Positions 7,806 through 17,700 of a stretch of DNA of 42,248 nucleotides are shown piece after piece. Numbering within the stretch: the stretch's first letter is position 1; each line of letters opens with the position of its first letter. Source of the stretch: a virus; the IMG/VR virus record IMGVR_UViG_3300034683_000177, positions 1-42,248 of that record; one strand, given 5' to 3'. The translations under genes and the position numbers were made by a program. The notes beneath the pieces are model-generated. The model had not been told where the DNA came from and ran no database searches. It saw only the letters and a list, made by a program, of their open reading frames with translations.

Positions 7806-8807
7806 ATGCAAGAAATGGAACTGAGATATTATCCTAATGTAGAATTGATAGAAGTATTAAATGAAGATTTTTTATCCTTTGGTGATATGGAGGTTGCTGC
7901 CAAATTTTCTGATATAGGTTTAACATTATATACTAGCCCACAACTAAAAGAAGATACGTACAATATATTAAAAAATGAACCACAAACTGCACCAATTTCA
8001 GACAAATTAAAAAAATATATTGATAATCAAGTTCTTATTCCTACTAGGTATAATAAAAGTTTAATTAGACATTTACTTTTTAGAACAAAAGTATTTTTTA
8101 TAGATGATTTATTAGGTATTACTAGTCCACAAACTTTTGAAAAAAGATCAATTGCTGGATTCTATGATCCAAGTTCCAATAAAATTTATTTGCTATTAGA
8201 TAACAATATTAATTTATTAAATTTTTCATATAATGACAAAATATCACAATTAGTAGTTCATGAATTTTCTCATTATTTATCCAAAAATAGATCTAAAGAA
8301 TATTTTTCATTATTCGAAAATGAATTAGTTCTGTTTTATTCTTATTTTTCAACAACTTATTTTGAATTAAATACAAAATATAATAAACAAATAATTGATA
8401 TATCAAAACAAATACTTGAATTTGCAAAAAATGCTGAATTAGATGGTTTAAAATCAATAACAACTGTGAAACAATTTAAAGAATTTGTTTATGATAAATA
8501 TATTCATTTATATAGACAATTCAAGCCATATTCTAAATTAACAGAAACAAAATTTGAAGGATATCTTGATTTACTGGCAGAATATATATTTCTAGCAAAT
8601 GTGAATACATTAGTAATGGTCAAAAATTTTAAGAAATATATGTACATATTTACAACAATATTGAAAACATATGTTAAAGGTTTGGATGCTAATTATGAAA
8701 AAATTAAGGATACATTATTTTTCCAAGAATTCTTAATACCAAGTGAAATTATTTGTGTTGCGAGTATAAGAACAGACTTAACTAAAAAATTAGGAAGTTT
8801 AATGTAA
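7806..8807 (+). CDS. HEXXH putative metalloprotease in the baseplate module
   Basis: 333 residues from the ATG at 7806. A TTG in frame one codon earlier is possible, but AAGGAG spacing (about 8 bases) favours ATG. The core is a zincin-type signature LVVHEFSHYLSKN, with H152, E153 and H156, preceded by a beta-strand SNKIYLLLDN. That is the typical edge-strand/active-helix layout. A third zinc ligand is not obvious; E260-E270-region acidic residues in a helical C-terminal half (YLDLLAEYIF) are candidates. It lies between hub-like and wedge genes with close spacing, so it is probably a virion or assembly protein. It could process tail proteins or act on the host surface. Confidence 0.65.
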   Translation: MQEMELRYYPNVELIEVLNEDFLSFGDMEVAAKFSDIGLTLYTSPQLKEDTYNILKNEPQTAPISDKLKKYIDNQVLIPTRYNKSLIRHLLFRTKVFFIDDLLGITSPQTFEKRSIAGFYDPSSNKIYLLLDNNINLLNFSYNDKISQLVVHEFSHYLSKNRSKEYFSLFENELVLFYSYFSTTYFELNTKYNKQIIDISKQILEFAKNAELDGLKSITTVKQFKEFVYDKYIHLYRQFKPYSKLTETKFEGYLDLLAEYIFLANVNTLVMVKNFKKYMYIFTTILKTYVKGLDANYEKIKDTLFFQEFLIPSEIICVASIRTDLTKKLGSLM

Positions 8808-8820
8808 GGAGATAAATAAT

Positions 8821-11424
8821 ATGTCCAACAATAAAAATTTACAAAACTACATAGCAACATCCCGTGATGAGCTAAGATACCAATTATCTGAATATCTAAA
8901 AGAATATTTACAATTATCAGATATAGAAATAAGAAGATCATCTGTATTAGGATATTTAATAGATGTATTGGCATATTTAACATCAAATGTTCTAATGTAT
9001 TCTACAATGGTTCATAAGGAGAGTAATTTAATTACAGCATCTTTACCAGAATCAATCTATGACTTATCTGCATATATTGGATATTCCCCCAAATTGGCCA
9101 CACCTTCTCAGGTTGATGCATTAATTCAATTTAAATTACAAGATATTAAAAACTCACAAATAGTTATACCAAAAGGATTTAAATGTGAAGCAGATTCAAT
9201 TTCTTTTATTTTGGAAAATGAATGTATAATAGATGTTGTTGGGAGTGTAATAAAAGTAATACTTAATACATCAGAGGGTAGAATTACATTACCTTACTAT
9301 TATGATCAAGATAATGATATTATATCAGTATCTTTGAATATGAAACAATATGATATATCCAATCATGAATTTAATATTCCATCAGATTTGAAACCATTTC
9401 AATTTTACAATCAAATAATTCCAATAACATCTGGAAAATATTTATATGATATTAAAGTAAGTATAAATGATGAAGAATGGACTTTTTTTAATAACTTATT
9501 TGAAATGAATTCAAGTGATAAAGGTTATACTTATAGATTTACAGATAATGGTATTATGCTATATTTTGGTAACGGATTATTTGGTAAACAACCAACACCA
9601 TCTGGTATAATGAAAGTGGAAATTAAGGAGATAGTTGGTAAAAGAGGAAATATTATACCAGGTAAATTGAATAAAGGACAACGATTATACAAGTATACAG
9701 GACAGACATTATTAGATATTAATTATGAAATAACAAATATAAATCCTGGTCATAGTGGAAATGATCAAGAAACTGTTGAAGAAACAAAAAGAAATGCTAT
9801 AATTAATCTTAGGGCATTAAACAGATTGGTTTCAGAAGATGATTATAGAAACATATCTAAAATAATAGATTTACCTATAAAAGATACCGTATCTGTACTC
9901 AAAAGAAGTGATGTTAAAATTAATGAAATATGTTTATACACATTATTACAATATTTTGAAGGAGAATATACTCCAACTATTACTCACTATTTAGAAATAG
10001 AACCAACAACAACAGTAATCAAACCATTTACAATATTCAATATTAATAATATTGATTATTATACATTATTCGAATTAGTTCCGGATTTTGATAGTCTAGA
10101 AACACAATACTATTATTATGCAAGAGATATAGATTTAAATTTAGTAGTCGATAAAATTGATATTGATGAATATCCTTTTAATATAAAAACATTTAATGTT
10201 AAAAGCGACTATGATAATAGAATATTTAAATGTTATTTAGAAGTAGATTATGATGAAACTGTTATAGATATTTCCCAAATACAAATAACCACCAAATTAA
10301 AACAAGGAGATTTTACAAAAGATTTGGAATTCCAATATATAAATGATACAGTTAATGATAAAAAATATTTCTACTATGAATTCTCATTTGATGATATCCC
10401 ATTTGCATATATTGATACTAAAATTTTAATATGGTACACACCAGCAAATGAATATATTGCACAATACACAACAAACCTCAATATAAAACTTGATCTATTT
10501 AATTTCAGCAGATCTCAAATGAAAGTAACTTGGGTAAATCCAAATGATGAAACAGATAAAAAATATACAATATATGATGTTCCACTTATAAAGAAGGAAT
10601 GGTTTGATGCTTTAAGTGAAGCAGAATCTAGTGGGATTGATTTAAGAAAACATTTTGAAATGGTTGTAATAAATAATTTTATTGAATCTATTGATACTAA
10701 ACAAATAAGGATGCTTAATACATATGTTAATAATAAATTTGTTAGCACAGAATGTGAGTTAACTAACATATTACTAAATGAATCTACATTTAAAGTCTAT
10801 GAGAGGGTAACAAGTAGAAGTGAAATAACCAAAGATACATTAGTTTATGGTGACATGTTTCTTTTAAATGGTCCACTATTAGAAGATGGTGAAACTACTG
10901 ATTATATAAGAATAGTTGATACAAATGATCCTTTCTATAGGAAAGAAACATATATAGCCAAATTTATAAAATATGATAATAATGGTGAAGAGGTATGGGA
11001 GTTTATTGAACCAATTGTATCACAATCTGTATTTATACAATCAGAGGATACATTATTGTACTATGATGGGAATGAGTGGTTTAAACCACATATACAAACA
11101 CCATTAGAAATAGAAGTTGTGGCATATTTGGAGAATTTCTCTTTATCTTATGCTGATTATATAAGAGAAAAAGTTTATAATTATTTTAAAGAAAATATGG
11201 AAGGAATTAATTCGAATGTTTATAGATCACAATTAATAAGATTTATTCAAGATCTTGATAATGTAGTTTATGTTAAATTACTAAAACCTAAAATAGATTT
11301 ACTTTTTGATTTCAACATAGATAAGATATTACCTGAACAAATGTTGACATATAGTCCACAATTAGTAACAACTTTATTAGATAAAATAAAAGTAAGAGTT
11401 GAATCTGCAAGAACAAGATTATAG
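8821..11424 (+). CDS. Baseplate wedge protein, gp6/J-like
   Basis: 867 residues. The N-terminus has the wedge-like pattern RRSSVLGYLIDVLAYLTSNV (39-58) and LPESIYDLSAYIGYSP, as in the T4 gp6 / baseplate J family that forms the inner ring of contractile tail baseplates. LYFGNGLFGKQP (247-258) is followed by ALNRLVSEDDYRNI (332-345), the most characteristic stretch of the J-like family. The long C-terminal half is beta-rich and ends with another J-like helical segment (YADYIREKVYNYFKENMEG). AAGGAGA precedes the ATG and the gap to the upstream gene is 13 bases. A confident contractile-tail marker, larger than typical J proteins and closer to gp6 of large myophages. Confidence 0.85.
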   Translation: MSNNKNLQNYIATSRDELRYQLSEYLKEYLQLSDIEIRRSSVLGYLIDVLAYLTSNVLMYSTMVHKESNLITASLPESIYDLSAYIGYSPKLATPSQVDALIQFKLQDIKNSQIVIPKGFKCEADSISFILENECIIDVVGSVIKVILNTSEGRITLPYYYDQDNDIISVSLNMKQYDISNHEFNIPSDLKPFQFYNQIIPITSGKYLYDIKVSINDEEWTFFNNLFEMNSSDKGYTYRFTDNGIMLYFGNGLFGKQPTPSGIMKVEIKEIVGKRGNIIPGKLNKGQRLYKYTGQTLLDINYEITNINPGHSGNDQETVEETKRNAIINLRALNRLVSEDDYRNISKIIDLPIKDTVSVLKRSDVKINEICLYTLLQYFEGEYTPTITHYLEIEPTTTVIKPFTIFNINNIDYYTLFELVPDFDSLETQYYYYARDIDLNLVVDKIDIDEYPFNIKTFNVKSDYDNRIFKCYLEVDYDETVIDISQIQITTKLKQGDFTKDLEFQYINDTVNDKKYFYYEFSFDDIPFAYIDTKILIWYTPANEYIAQYTTNLNIKLDLFNFSRSQMKVTWVNPNDETDKKYTIYDVPLIKKEWFDALSEAESSGIDLRKHFEMVVINNFIESIDTKQIRMLNTYVNNKFVSTECELTNILLNESTFKVYERVTSRSEITKDTLVYGDMFLLNGPLLEDGETTDYIRIVDTNDPFYRKETYIAKFIKYDNNGEEVWEFIEPIVSQSVFIQSEDTLLYYDGNEWFKPHIQTPLEIEVVAYLENFSLSYADYIREKVYNYFKENMEGINSNVYRSQLIRFIQDLDNVVYVKLLKPKIDLLFDFNIDKILPEQMLTYSPQLVTTLLDKIKVRVESARTRL

Positions 11425-11446
11425 ATGTAGAATCATGGAGGGTAAA

Positions 11447-11635
11447 ATGGCGGAAGAATTTTATTTTGATAATTTATTTACTGCTGAAAAATATCTACTA
11501 GAAAATATGATAGACCAGACGGATGTAGATAATTTATTTCAAACATATTATTACAATGATCCTTATCTAAATGCAGATTACAAAAACAAAATAGTTAAAC
11601 ACCAATTGTATACTATTAAAAATGATACAGATTAG
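11447..11635 (+). CDS. Small acidic protein after the wedge gene (62 aa)
   Basis: The start is taken at the ATG at 11447 behind GGAGGG, not at the upstream in-frame ATG at 11399 that overlaps the wedge gene. The product MAEEFYFDNLFTAEKYLLEN is acidic and aromatic-rich with no motif. It is the last gene of the plus-strand cluster; its stop lies 4 bases from the stop of the convergent minus-strand gene, with no terminator between. Role unknown; probably an accessory baseplate protein by context. Confidence 0.65.
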   Translation: MAEEFYFDNLFTAEKYLLENMIDQTDVDNLFQTYYYNDPYLNADYKNKIVKHQLYTIKNDTD

Positions 11636-11639
11636 AATT

Positions 11640-12800
11640 TTAGCTTAACAAATCTTTTACTATTTCTTCATCATCTGTTAACAGAGATTTTTTATTATTT
11701 CCAGGATACTGTGGTCTTATTATATCTTTGCTTTTATCTTTAGGTGTGGCGGGAGATTCATAACTTGTTAATCCAGCCACACTCATTTCTTTTAATTTAT
11801 TACATTCGACTAATAGTTTCAACCCAATTGCATTTCTAATAGGATTTAAAGATTTCAAAAACTTCGATAATAATACATCTTTACCTTTTAAGTATTTAGT
11901 TCTATCCAGAATTTCATAATCATCTGGATCATTTAATCTAACTGTTGCAATAATTGGTTGATAAAATATTATATTATCTATAGGTTCGAATTTACTTGTA
12001 TTAATTATTTCATCAGAGTTTCTTACTATTTTAATACCAAGAATATCATTTAAAATTTTAGACACAAAATCTACAGAATCCATCTCATTATTATATGATT
12101 TAATTATATCATTTTCTACCAATAAAACTTTAGTATTACCTTTTTCATCATTAGTATAAGGAACTATAAAATATGGTTCACTTTTTAATTGTACTAATGG
12201 TTGTTTAGTTTGTGTATTTCTTTTTATTATTAACATATCATTTTCATATTCTTCTTTAAACATTTCTTTACTTTCCTTTAATGGTGCAAATTGTTCATAT
12301 AAAGAATCTTTAAGTTTTTCTTTAAAATATTCAACATCAATAACTTTAATTGCAAATATATCCATATTTATATTCAACTCTTCATATAAATCTTTTTTAA
12401 TATAAGTTGTTGCACCAAGAATTCTTGTGAATTTAATAAAAGGTTCATTATTTCTATTAATACTAAATATTAAATATTCTAGCAGACTTCTTTTATCAAT
12501 AAGTTTGACAAGGACATGTTTAGCAATACCTTTATTTCTTTCTCTTGGATCTATCCAAATTTGACAAAAGTTCCAATTCAATGTTCCAAATATTTTCTTT
12601 TTCTTTGGTCTAAATAACCTTATTAACCCTATAGGTCTATTGTTAAAGGTTATTGTTAAATCTTCCAATATATAATCATTTCTATCAATTGGTTCTGTTA
12701 TGGTATTGTCACCATTTGTTTTATATAGTGCATAAACGGAATTATCAAAATTTTTCTTATATCCTATAGAATTATATAATTCTTTATCAAACCACATCAT
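11640..12800 (-). CDS. GNAT-family acetyltransferase-like protein with C-terminal extension
   Basis: 386 residues. The N-terminal 150 contain a GNAT-like core: strand GTLNWNFCQIWIDP, then the acetyl-CoA-binding motif A pattern RERNKGIAKHVLVKL (about 92-106), then SLLEYLIFSINRNNEPFIKFTRILGATTY, as in the conserved motif B region of N-acetyltransferases. The C-terminal half contains a beta-rich segment (about 205-300, PYFIVPYTNDEKGNTKVLLV) that looks Nudix-like in strand order but lacks the Nudix box, and then a disordered Pro/Lys-rich tail. Start ATG-ATG follows ATGAGGTGA. It is a single-gene minus-strand unit with its own promoter motif at 12822-12840. Substrate unknown. Confidence 0.65.
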   Translation of the reverse strand: MMWFDKELYNSIGYKKNFDNSVYALYKTNGDNTITEPIDRNDYILEDLTITFNNRPIGLIRLFRPKKKKIFGTLNWNFCQIWIDPRERNKGIAKHVLVKLIDKRSLLEYLIFSINRNNEPFIKFTRILGATTYIKKDLYEELNINMDIFAIKVIDVEYFKEKLKDSLYEQFAPLKESKEMFKEEYENDMLIIKRNTQTKQPLVQLKSEPYFIVPYTNDEKGNTKVLLVENDIIKSYNNEMDSVDFVSKILNDILGIKIVRNSDEIINTSKFEPIDNIIFYQPIIATVRLNDPDDYEILDRTKYLKGKDVLLSKFLKSLNPIRNAIGLKLLVECNKLKEMSVAGLTSYESPATPKDKSKDIIRPQYPGNNKKSLLTDDEEIVKDLLS

Positions 12801-12821
12801 AGAATTTTCACCTCATTATAA

Positions 12822-12840
12822 TATTATTTTTAATTTGTTC
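12822..12840 (-). promoter_or_regulatory. Candidate phage promoter motif (minus strand)
   Basis: Reads GAACAAATTAAAAATAATA on the minus strand and ends 21 bases before the acetyltransferase start. It is divergent from the tandem plus-strand copies that follow. Confidence 0.6.
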
Positions 12841-12860
12841 GCCATTTTTTTATTACTTAT

Positions 12861-13024
12861 TAAGAACAAATTAAAAATAAAGTTTGAAATTTTTAATTAC
12901 AGAATTTTATATAATTAAAGTAAGAACAAATTAAAAATAAAGTTTGAAATTTTTAATTACTTATTAAGAACAAATTAAAAATAAAGTTTGAAATTTTTAA
13001 TTACAGAATTTTATATAATTAAAG
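12861..13024 (+). repeat. Three tandem copies of a 40-60-base promoter repeat
   Basis: The 40 bases at 12861-12900 recur identically at 12921-12960 and 12965-13004. A further 20 bases (AGAATTTTATATAATTAAAG) follow copies 1 and 3 identically (12901-12920, 13005-13024), while copy 2 is followed only by TTAT. Each copy begins with the candidate phage promoter motif and also contains TTTGAAA. The 20-base part adds TATAAT, giving a sigma-70-like layout with a long spacer. The last copy runs into the ribosome site of the gene at 13034. Tandem promoter amplification suggests high expression. Confidence 0.85.
12864..12984 (+). promoter_or_regulatory. Three tandem candidate phage promoters
   Basis: Identical GAACAAATTAAAAATAA motifs stand at 12864-12880, 12924-12940 and 12968-12984, all in the direction of the gene at 13034. 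Confidence 0.65.
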
Positions 13025-13033
13025 GAGGAAATA

Positions 13034-13852
13034 ATGGAATTTGTATTATCAGAAAGACAAATTAATTTTGTTGCAAAAGTATTAAGAGAAGAAATTGAAA
13101 CTAAAAGAACTCTTAATGAAGGTGATTTGAGATATTATAATGAATTATCTAACAGAGCACTTGTAGAGAAGTTTTTTAGTTATGATGCTGGTATTAATTT
13201 AAATGAAGGAATAGGTGAATTTATTGAAGGTATTGTTGATAAAATAGTAGATGCTGTAAGTTCAGGTATAGAAGCTATTAAGAATGCTATATCAAGTTTA
13301 ATACCAAATAAAAATGATGGTGTATATGATAAACTCAAAGATAAAGCTGGAGATACAGTAGATAATATCAAAAATAAAACTAAAGATATAGTAGATAAAG
13401 CTGGAGATGTCATCGATAAAGCTAAAGGTGAAAGTTTATTTAGTAAAATTAAGGATCAAATCTCTGGTTTATTTCAAGCTTTTAATGGTGCAGTAGTAAG
13501 TGGTATAACAACAATTTTGACATTTGTAGGTGTTGATGCAGTAACAGCAAAATCTATTGCTGGAGCAATAGGCCCATATATAACTGGTGCAATAACTTTA
13601 CTAACTGTTGTTTTAGTTTATAAATTGATCAAATTAACAATTAAATTTGTTAAAAGTTTAGCATCAAAAGCAAAAAGAGGTAAAGAATCAAAAGATCAAG
13701 TTGAATCAGAAGCTAAAAAAGCTGCATCCATATCATTATCAATGCAAAAACAAATAGCTTCTAAGATTAAAGATCGTGAAAAGAAGGCTAAAGCTATGCA
13801 ACAAATTAATGCAAAAGAACAAAAGCTTAAAGCTGCTTTGGCTAAAAAATAA
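13034..13852 (+). CDS. Membrane-associated protein, paralogue A (272 aa)
   Basis: The N-terminus LSERQINFVAKVLREEIE-KRTLNE (5-29) is shared with the protein at 13963. Residues 96-132 form an amphipathic Lys/Asp helix with repeated DKAGD units. Two hydrophobic helices follow (about 152-168 and 174-200), then a basic Lys-rich helical tail. RTLNE-G (25-30) and NLNE-G (55-59) resemble prohead-protease cleavage sites of T4-like phages (hydrophobic-x-Glu), so it could be a processed virion protein; this is inference. Strong AAAGGAGG site; three tandem promoter motifs upstream and a terminator downstream make it the most strongly wired gene in the window. Function unknown. Confidence 0.75.
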   Translation: MEFVLSERQINFVAKVLREEIETKRTLNEGDLRYYNELSNRALVEKFFSYDAGINLNEGIGEFIEGIVDKIVDAVSSGIEAIKNAISSLIPNKNDGVYDKLKDKAGDTVDNIKNKTKDIVDKAGDVIDKAKGESLFSKIKDQISGLFQAFNGAVVSGITTILTFVGVDAVTAKSIAGAIGPYITGAITLLTVVLVYKLIKLTIKFVKSLASKAKRGKESKDQVESEAKKAASISLSMQKQIASKIKDREKKAKAMQQINAKEQKLKAALAKK

Positions 13853-13873
13853 ATTACTTCAAATAACGATTTT

Positions 13874-13905
13874 GGGGGGCAAATTAACTGCCCCATTATT
13901 TTATT
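13874..13905 (+). terminator. Rho-independent terminator
   Basis: Stem GGGGCA (13876-13881), 7-base loop, TGCCCC (13889-13894), then ATTATTTTATT. Closes the transcript of the protein at 13034. Confidence 0.8.
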
Positions 13906-13916
13906 AATTATTTAAA

Positions 13917-13933
13917 GAACAAATTAAAAATAA
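13917..13933 (+). promoter_or_regulatory. Candidate phage promoter motif
   Basis: GAACAAATTAAAAATAA is an exact match to the tandem copies. It lies after the terminator and 29 bases before the ATG of paralogue B. Confidence 0.6.
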
Positions 13934-13962
13934 CAACAATAGTAAGATAGCTGGGTGAATAT

Positions 13963-14706
13963 ATGTTTAGTTTATCAGAAAGACAAATTAATTTTATTGC
14001 TAATTTAATTAGAGAAGATATTGAAAGCAAAAGAACTTTAAATGAAAATTTATTGGGATATTATAATCAATTGTCTAACAAACAATTAGTAGAAAAATAC
14101 TTCTATGTTCCACAAAATATAAATGAGAATATCACAGAAAGTATCTATTCAAAAGTTGCTTCATTTTTCAATACATATAGCAAAAAGCTAGAATCTATTG
14201 TCAATAAAATTGGTGACCAATATGATAAATCAAAAATTAAAGAAATAAATCAAAATATGAAGGCAGATTTAAATCAACTTAAACAAACAAAAAGTATAAC
14301 TACAATAATTGGAATACATTTCATATTAAAGACTCTACAAGTGTATACATTCATCACTATATTTGCAATTTTAAAATTTGTTGGGATCGAAACAAATTTG
14401 GCACTTATAATATCATTTATATTTGCTCCAAAAATATTAATTTTTATAGGTGGTGCGCTAGTATATACTGCTATAAAAATACTAAAATTAGTCATAACAT
14501 CTATATTCAAAATATTTAAGTTTGCATTAACCCGTAATAAAACAGAGGCAACTAATGTAGCAACACAAACAGCACAAGTAACACTTAATATGGAAAAACA
14601 ATTAGCCGATAAAATAGAAGACCCAGACAAAAAACAGAAAGCTCTTAATATAATTAAAAAGAAGGAAGAAAAGTTCAAAATAATTCAACAAGAAACATAC
14701 GTATAA
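13963..14706 (+). CDS. Membrane-associated protein, paralogue B (247 aa)
   Basis: The N-terminus FSLSERQINFIANLIREDIE then KRTLNE aligns residue by residue with paralogue A, as do YYN-LSN, LVEKYF and the C-terminal pattern (L-MEKQLADKIEDPDKKQKALN versus SMQKQIASKIKDREKKAKAM). The middle is diverged and more hydrophobic, with helices at about 117-140 and 145-185. The ribosome site is weak (GGGTGA) although the gene has its own promoter motif. A duplication followed by divergence of a membrane-active or virion-internal protein is the simplest reading. Function unknown. Confidence 0.7.
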   Translation: MFSLSERQINFIANLIREDIESKRTLNENLLGYYNQLSNKQLVEKYFYVPQNINENITESIYSKVASFFNTYSKKLESIVNKIGDQYDKSKIKEINQNMKADLNQLKQTKSITTIIGIHFILKTLQVYTFITIFAILKFVGIETNLALIISFIFAPKILIFIGGALVYTAIKILKLVITSIFKIFKFALTRNKTEATNVATQTAQVTLNMEKQLADKIEDPDKKQKALNIIKKKEEKFKIIQQETYV

Positions 14707-14758
14707 GAAACAATTCAAATTAAAAAAGAAAAAATAATAAACTCAGGAGGATATAACA

Positions 14759-17700
14759 ATGTCCGAAACTAATAAACCTGTTAACCCATATAATCTTTTA
14801 TGGACATGGTTATTTGATAGAAATTTAAATAGTCCCATTCCAGAAGAATGTATACCATTATCATCCAAATATTTCCTACTGAATCTAATTAAAAATCCAA
14901 AAGTTTGTCACTTTATTAACACCCATTTAAATAATTTTTCAATACATGCTCTTGATAAAGAGGATACGTTAAAATTATTAAAAGAACTATGTTACCACTT
15001 CAATATTACAAAAAGAGATCTATTATACATACCTTATAAAAAAGTAGAAGATAAGCAAAATATTGATAAAGTAAGACAAAAATTGCCACACTTCAAAAGA
15101 GATGAAATTCGCTATATCTTAGATAATTTTTCTGATAATGATGAGGTAATTGAAGTTTTATATGTTACTGGTATAATTGATGAAAATGATAAAAAATCAT
15201 TAAAAGAAAGAGCAAAGAAAAGAAAAGAAGAAGAGAAGAACAAAAAGATGAAATTTGATGAAATTATAAATTATTTTAAAGATCTTTTAAAAAGTCAATC
15301 TAATGAAAAATGTAAAATATGCCCATTATTCAATAATGATTTAGTTTTATTTGATACGAATGTTAAAACTGATATAAGCAAAACTGATGTATTATTTATT
15401 GCAGAAGCACCTGGGGCAGATGAAGTCAAAAAAGGTATCCCATTAATTGGAAGATCTGGACAAAAATTAAGACAATTTATTTCAAAATATCTAACACCAA
15501 GAAAAGTTAAATGGTTTATGACTAATACATGCTTATGTCGCCCAGATAATAATGCTACTCCAAACGATTTAGCTATTGATTGTTGTAATAGTAATTTATT
15601 ATACACAATAGATAAAACAGATCCTAAGGTTATAGTTCTATTAGGTAGCACATCATTAAAAACCTTTGGGTTCAATGATTTAAAAATAAGTAAAATTGAT
15701 GGAACAGTTTTAGAATGGATTCATCCTCAAAATAATAGAAAATATAAAATAGTACCAATGTTACACCCATCAGCAATAATTAGGAATGCATTTCCAGAAT
15801 CTAGATATGATCTATCCTTTACTTCATTAGTCAATGTATTAGAAGATAAAGAGCCACCTATTACAATAAATAGTGATGATAACAAAAATACTGAAAATCT
15901 TGAAAATCTTAATATTAATTTAGAAATAAATGATCATTATAATAATGTAGAAGAATCTCAACCAAAAAATAATTGGTTTTTATTTAATTATCCTAAAGAA
16001 TATAATGATCTATATCTTGTAGATGTACACACCATTTATGGTGAACCATATTATATTTTTAGAGATCAAAATGGTAAAAAAATTATTAAAAAATATGATG
16101 ATTATAATAACTACTATTTTTGGGAAAATAAAAATGGTAAATTTATAGAAAACATAGATGAATCTAGGTTACATTTAGTTAATTATAATGATTATACTAA
16201 AAATAGAAATACTTATGATACAAAATATTTGTATGAAGGAGATTTATCATTAGCCAATAGACACACCATTGAATTCTTAAGTCAATTTAATCAACGATAT
16301 GATAATCCTAAAATAATGTTTTTTGATATTGAAGTTTATAGAAAAGGATATTTAGGTTTTCCAGATCCCAAAGAAGCTAAATATCCTATAAACGCTATAT
16401 CTTATTATTTTGATGGTAAATATTATTTGAACTTATTACTAAATTCAGATAATCCTGAAAATAAGAAAATATTAGATAGCCCACAAGACTTGTTTAATGA
16501 TTTAGATGATGATATAAAAGATCTTCATGATTATAAAAATAATTTACAAATTAATACTTTTACAGATGAAAAAGATCTTATTAAACATTTTATAAATATG
16601 ATAAATAATGTATTACAACCAGATGTAATTACTGCATGGAACATATCATTTGATATTGGGTATATTTATAATAGAATGTTAAAATTAGGATTAGATCCAA
16701 ATCATATTTCTCCATTAAAAACATCATATGTAGATATGAATAGACATTTCTTTGATTTCCCTGGTTTAATAATTTTAGATATGATGTCTTTATATAAAGG
16801 ATTTACATTTGAAGGTAGAGAATCATATTCCCTTTCATTTATAGCAAGATTAGAATTAAAAGATGATAAGATACAATACGAAGGAGATTTGGATAGACTA
16901 TATATAGAAAATATTAAAAAATTTATACTTTATAATATTAAAGATACAAATCTTATTGTTAGACTTAATAGTAAACTCAAACATATTGAACTATTAAACT
17001 CAATGAGACAGATTGCTAAATGTACTTGGACAAGTGGTTTAAGTGTATCAACAATGGTGGATACATTAGTTGTTTCATATCTAAAGACAGTAAACAAATG
17101 TGTTAGAAATTTTGTTAAAGAATATCAAACTGATGGTAACTTATTAGGGGCATATGTTAAAACACCTAAAGGTGGATTATTCCAATATGTTGTAGATTTT
17201 GACTTCACATCACTATATCCGAATTTAATTAGAACCTATAATATAGGTCCAGATACATATATTTCAAGAGTAGATGAGGACTATGCATTTAATTGGTTAT
17301 ATAGAAAAGATATTGTAAAGAATAAAGATGTTACTATGTACACAAATGTATTAGAAAATGAAATTGTAAATACTATTCCATATAATACATTTGAAGAATT
17401 TATGAAAGATAAAATAATGACAGTTAATGGGTGTATCTATTTATCCCACAAACAAAAGAAATCAATCTTACACAATATAGTTACTGAATTGTTGGAACAA
17501 AGAGTTATTTATAAGAACAAAATGAAAGATGCTACTAAAAATAAAGATACACAAAAAAGAGAAACATATAATAACTATCAGTTAGCTTTTAAAGTTCTTG
17601 CAAACTCAATATATGGAGCTTTAGGTTTTAATTTTAGTAGATATTTTAATATACATATGGCCAGATCAATTACTATATCAGGTAGAGAAGCTATTAAATG

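Noticed and set aside
12861-13024. CRISPR-like array
   Set aside because: The copies are adjacent with no unique spacers and contain promoter motifs; it is a tandem promoter repeat.
14274-14678. 134-codon minus-strand frame inside paralogue B
   Set aside because: The sense frame is conserved with paralogue A; the antisense frame has no independent support.
15295-15675. 126-codon minus-strand frame in the UDG region
   Set aside because: The plus frame carries clear UDG motifs; this is a shadow.
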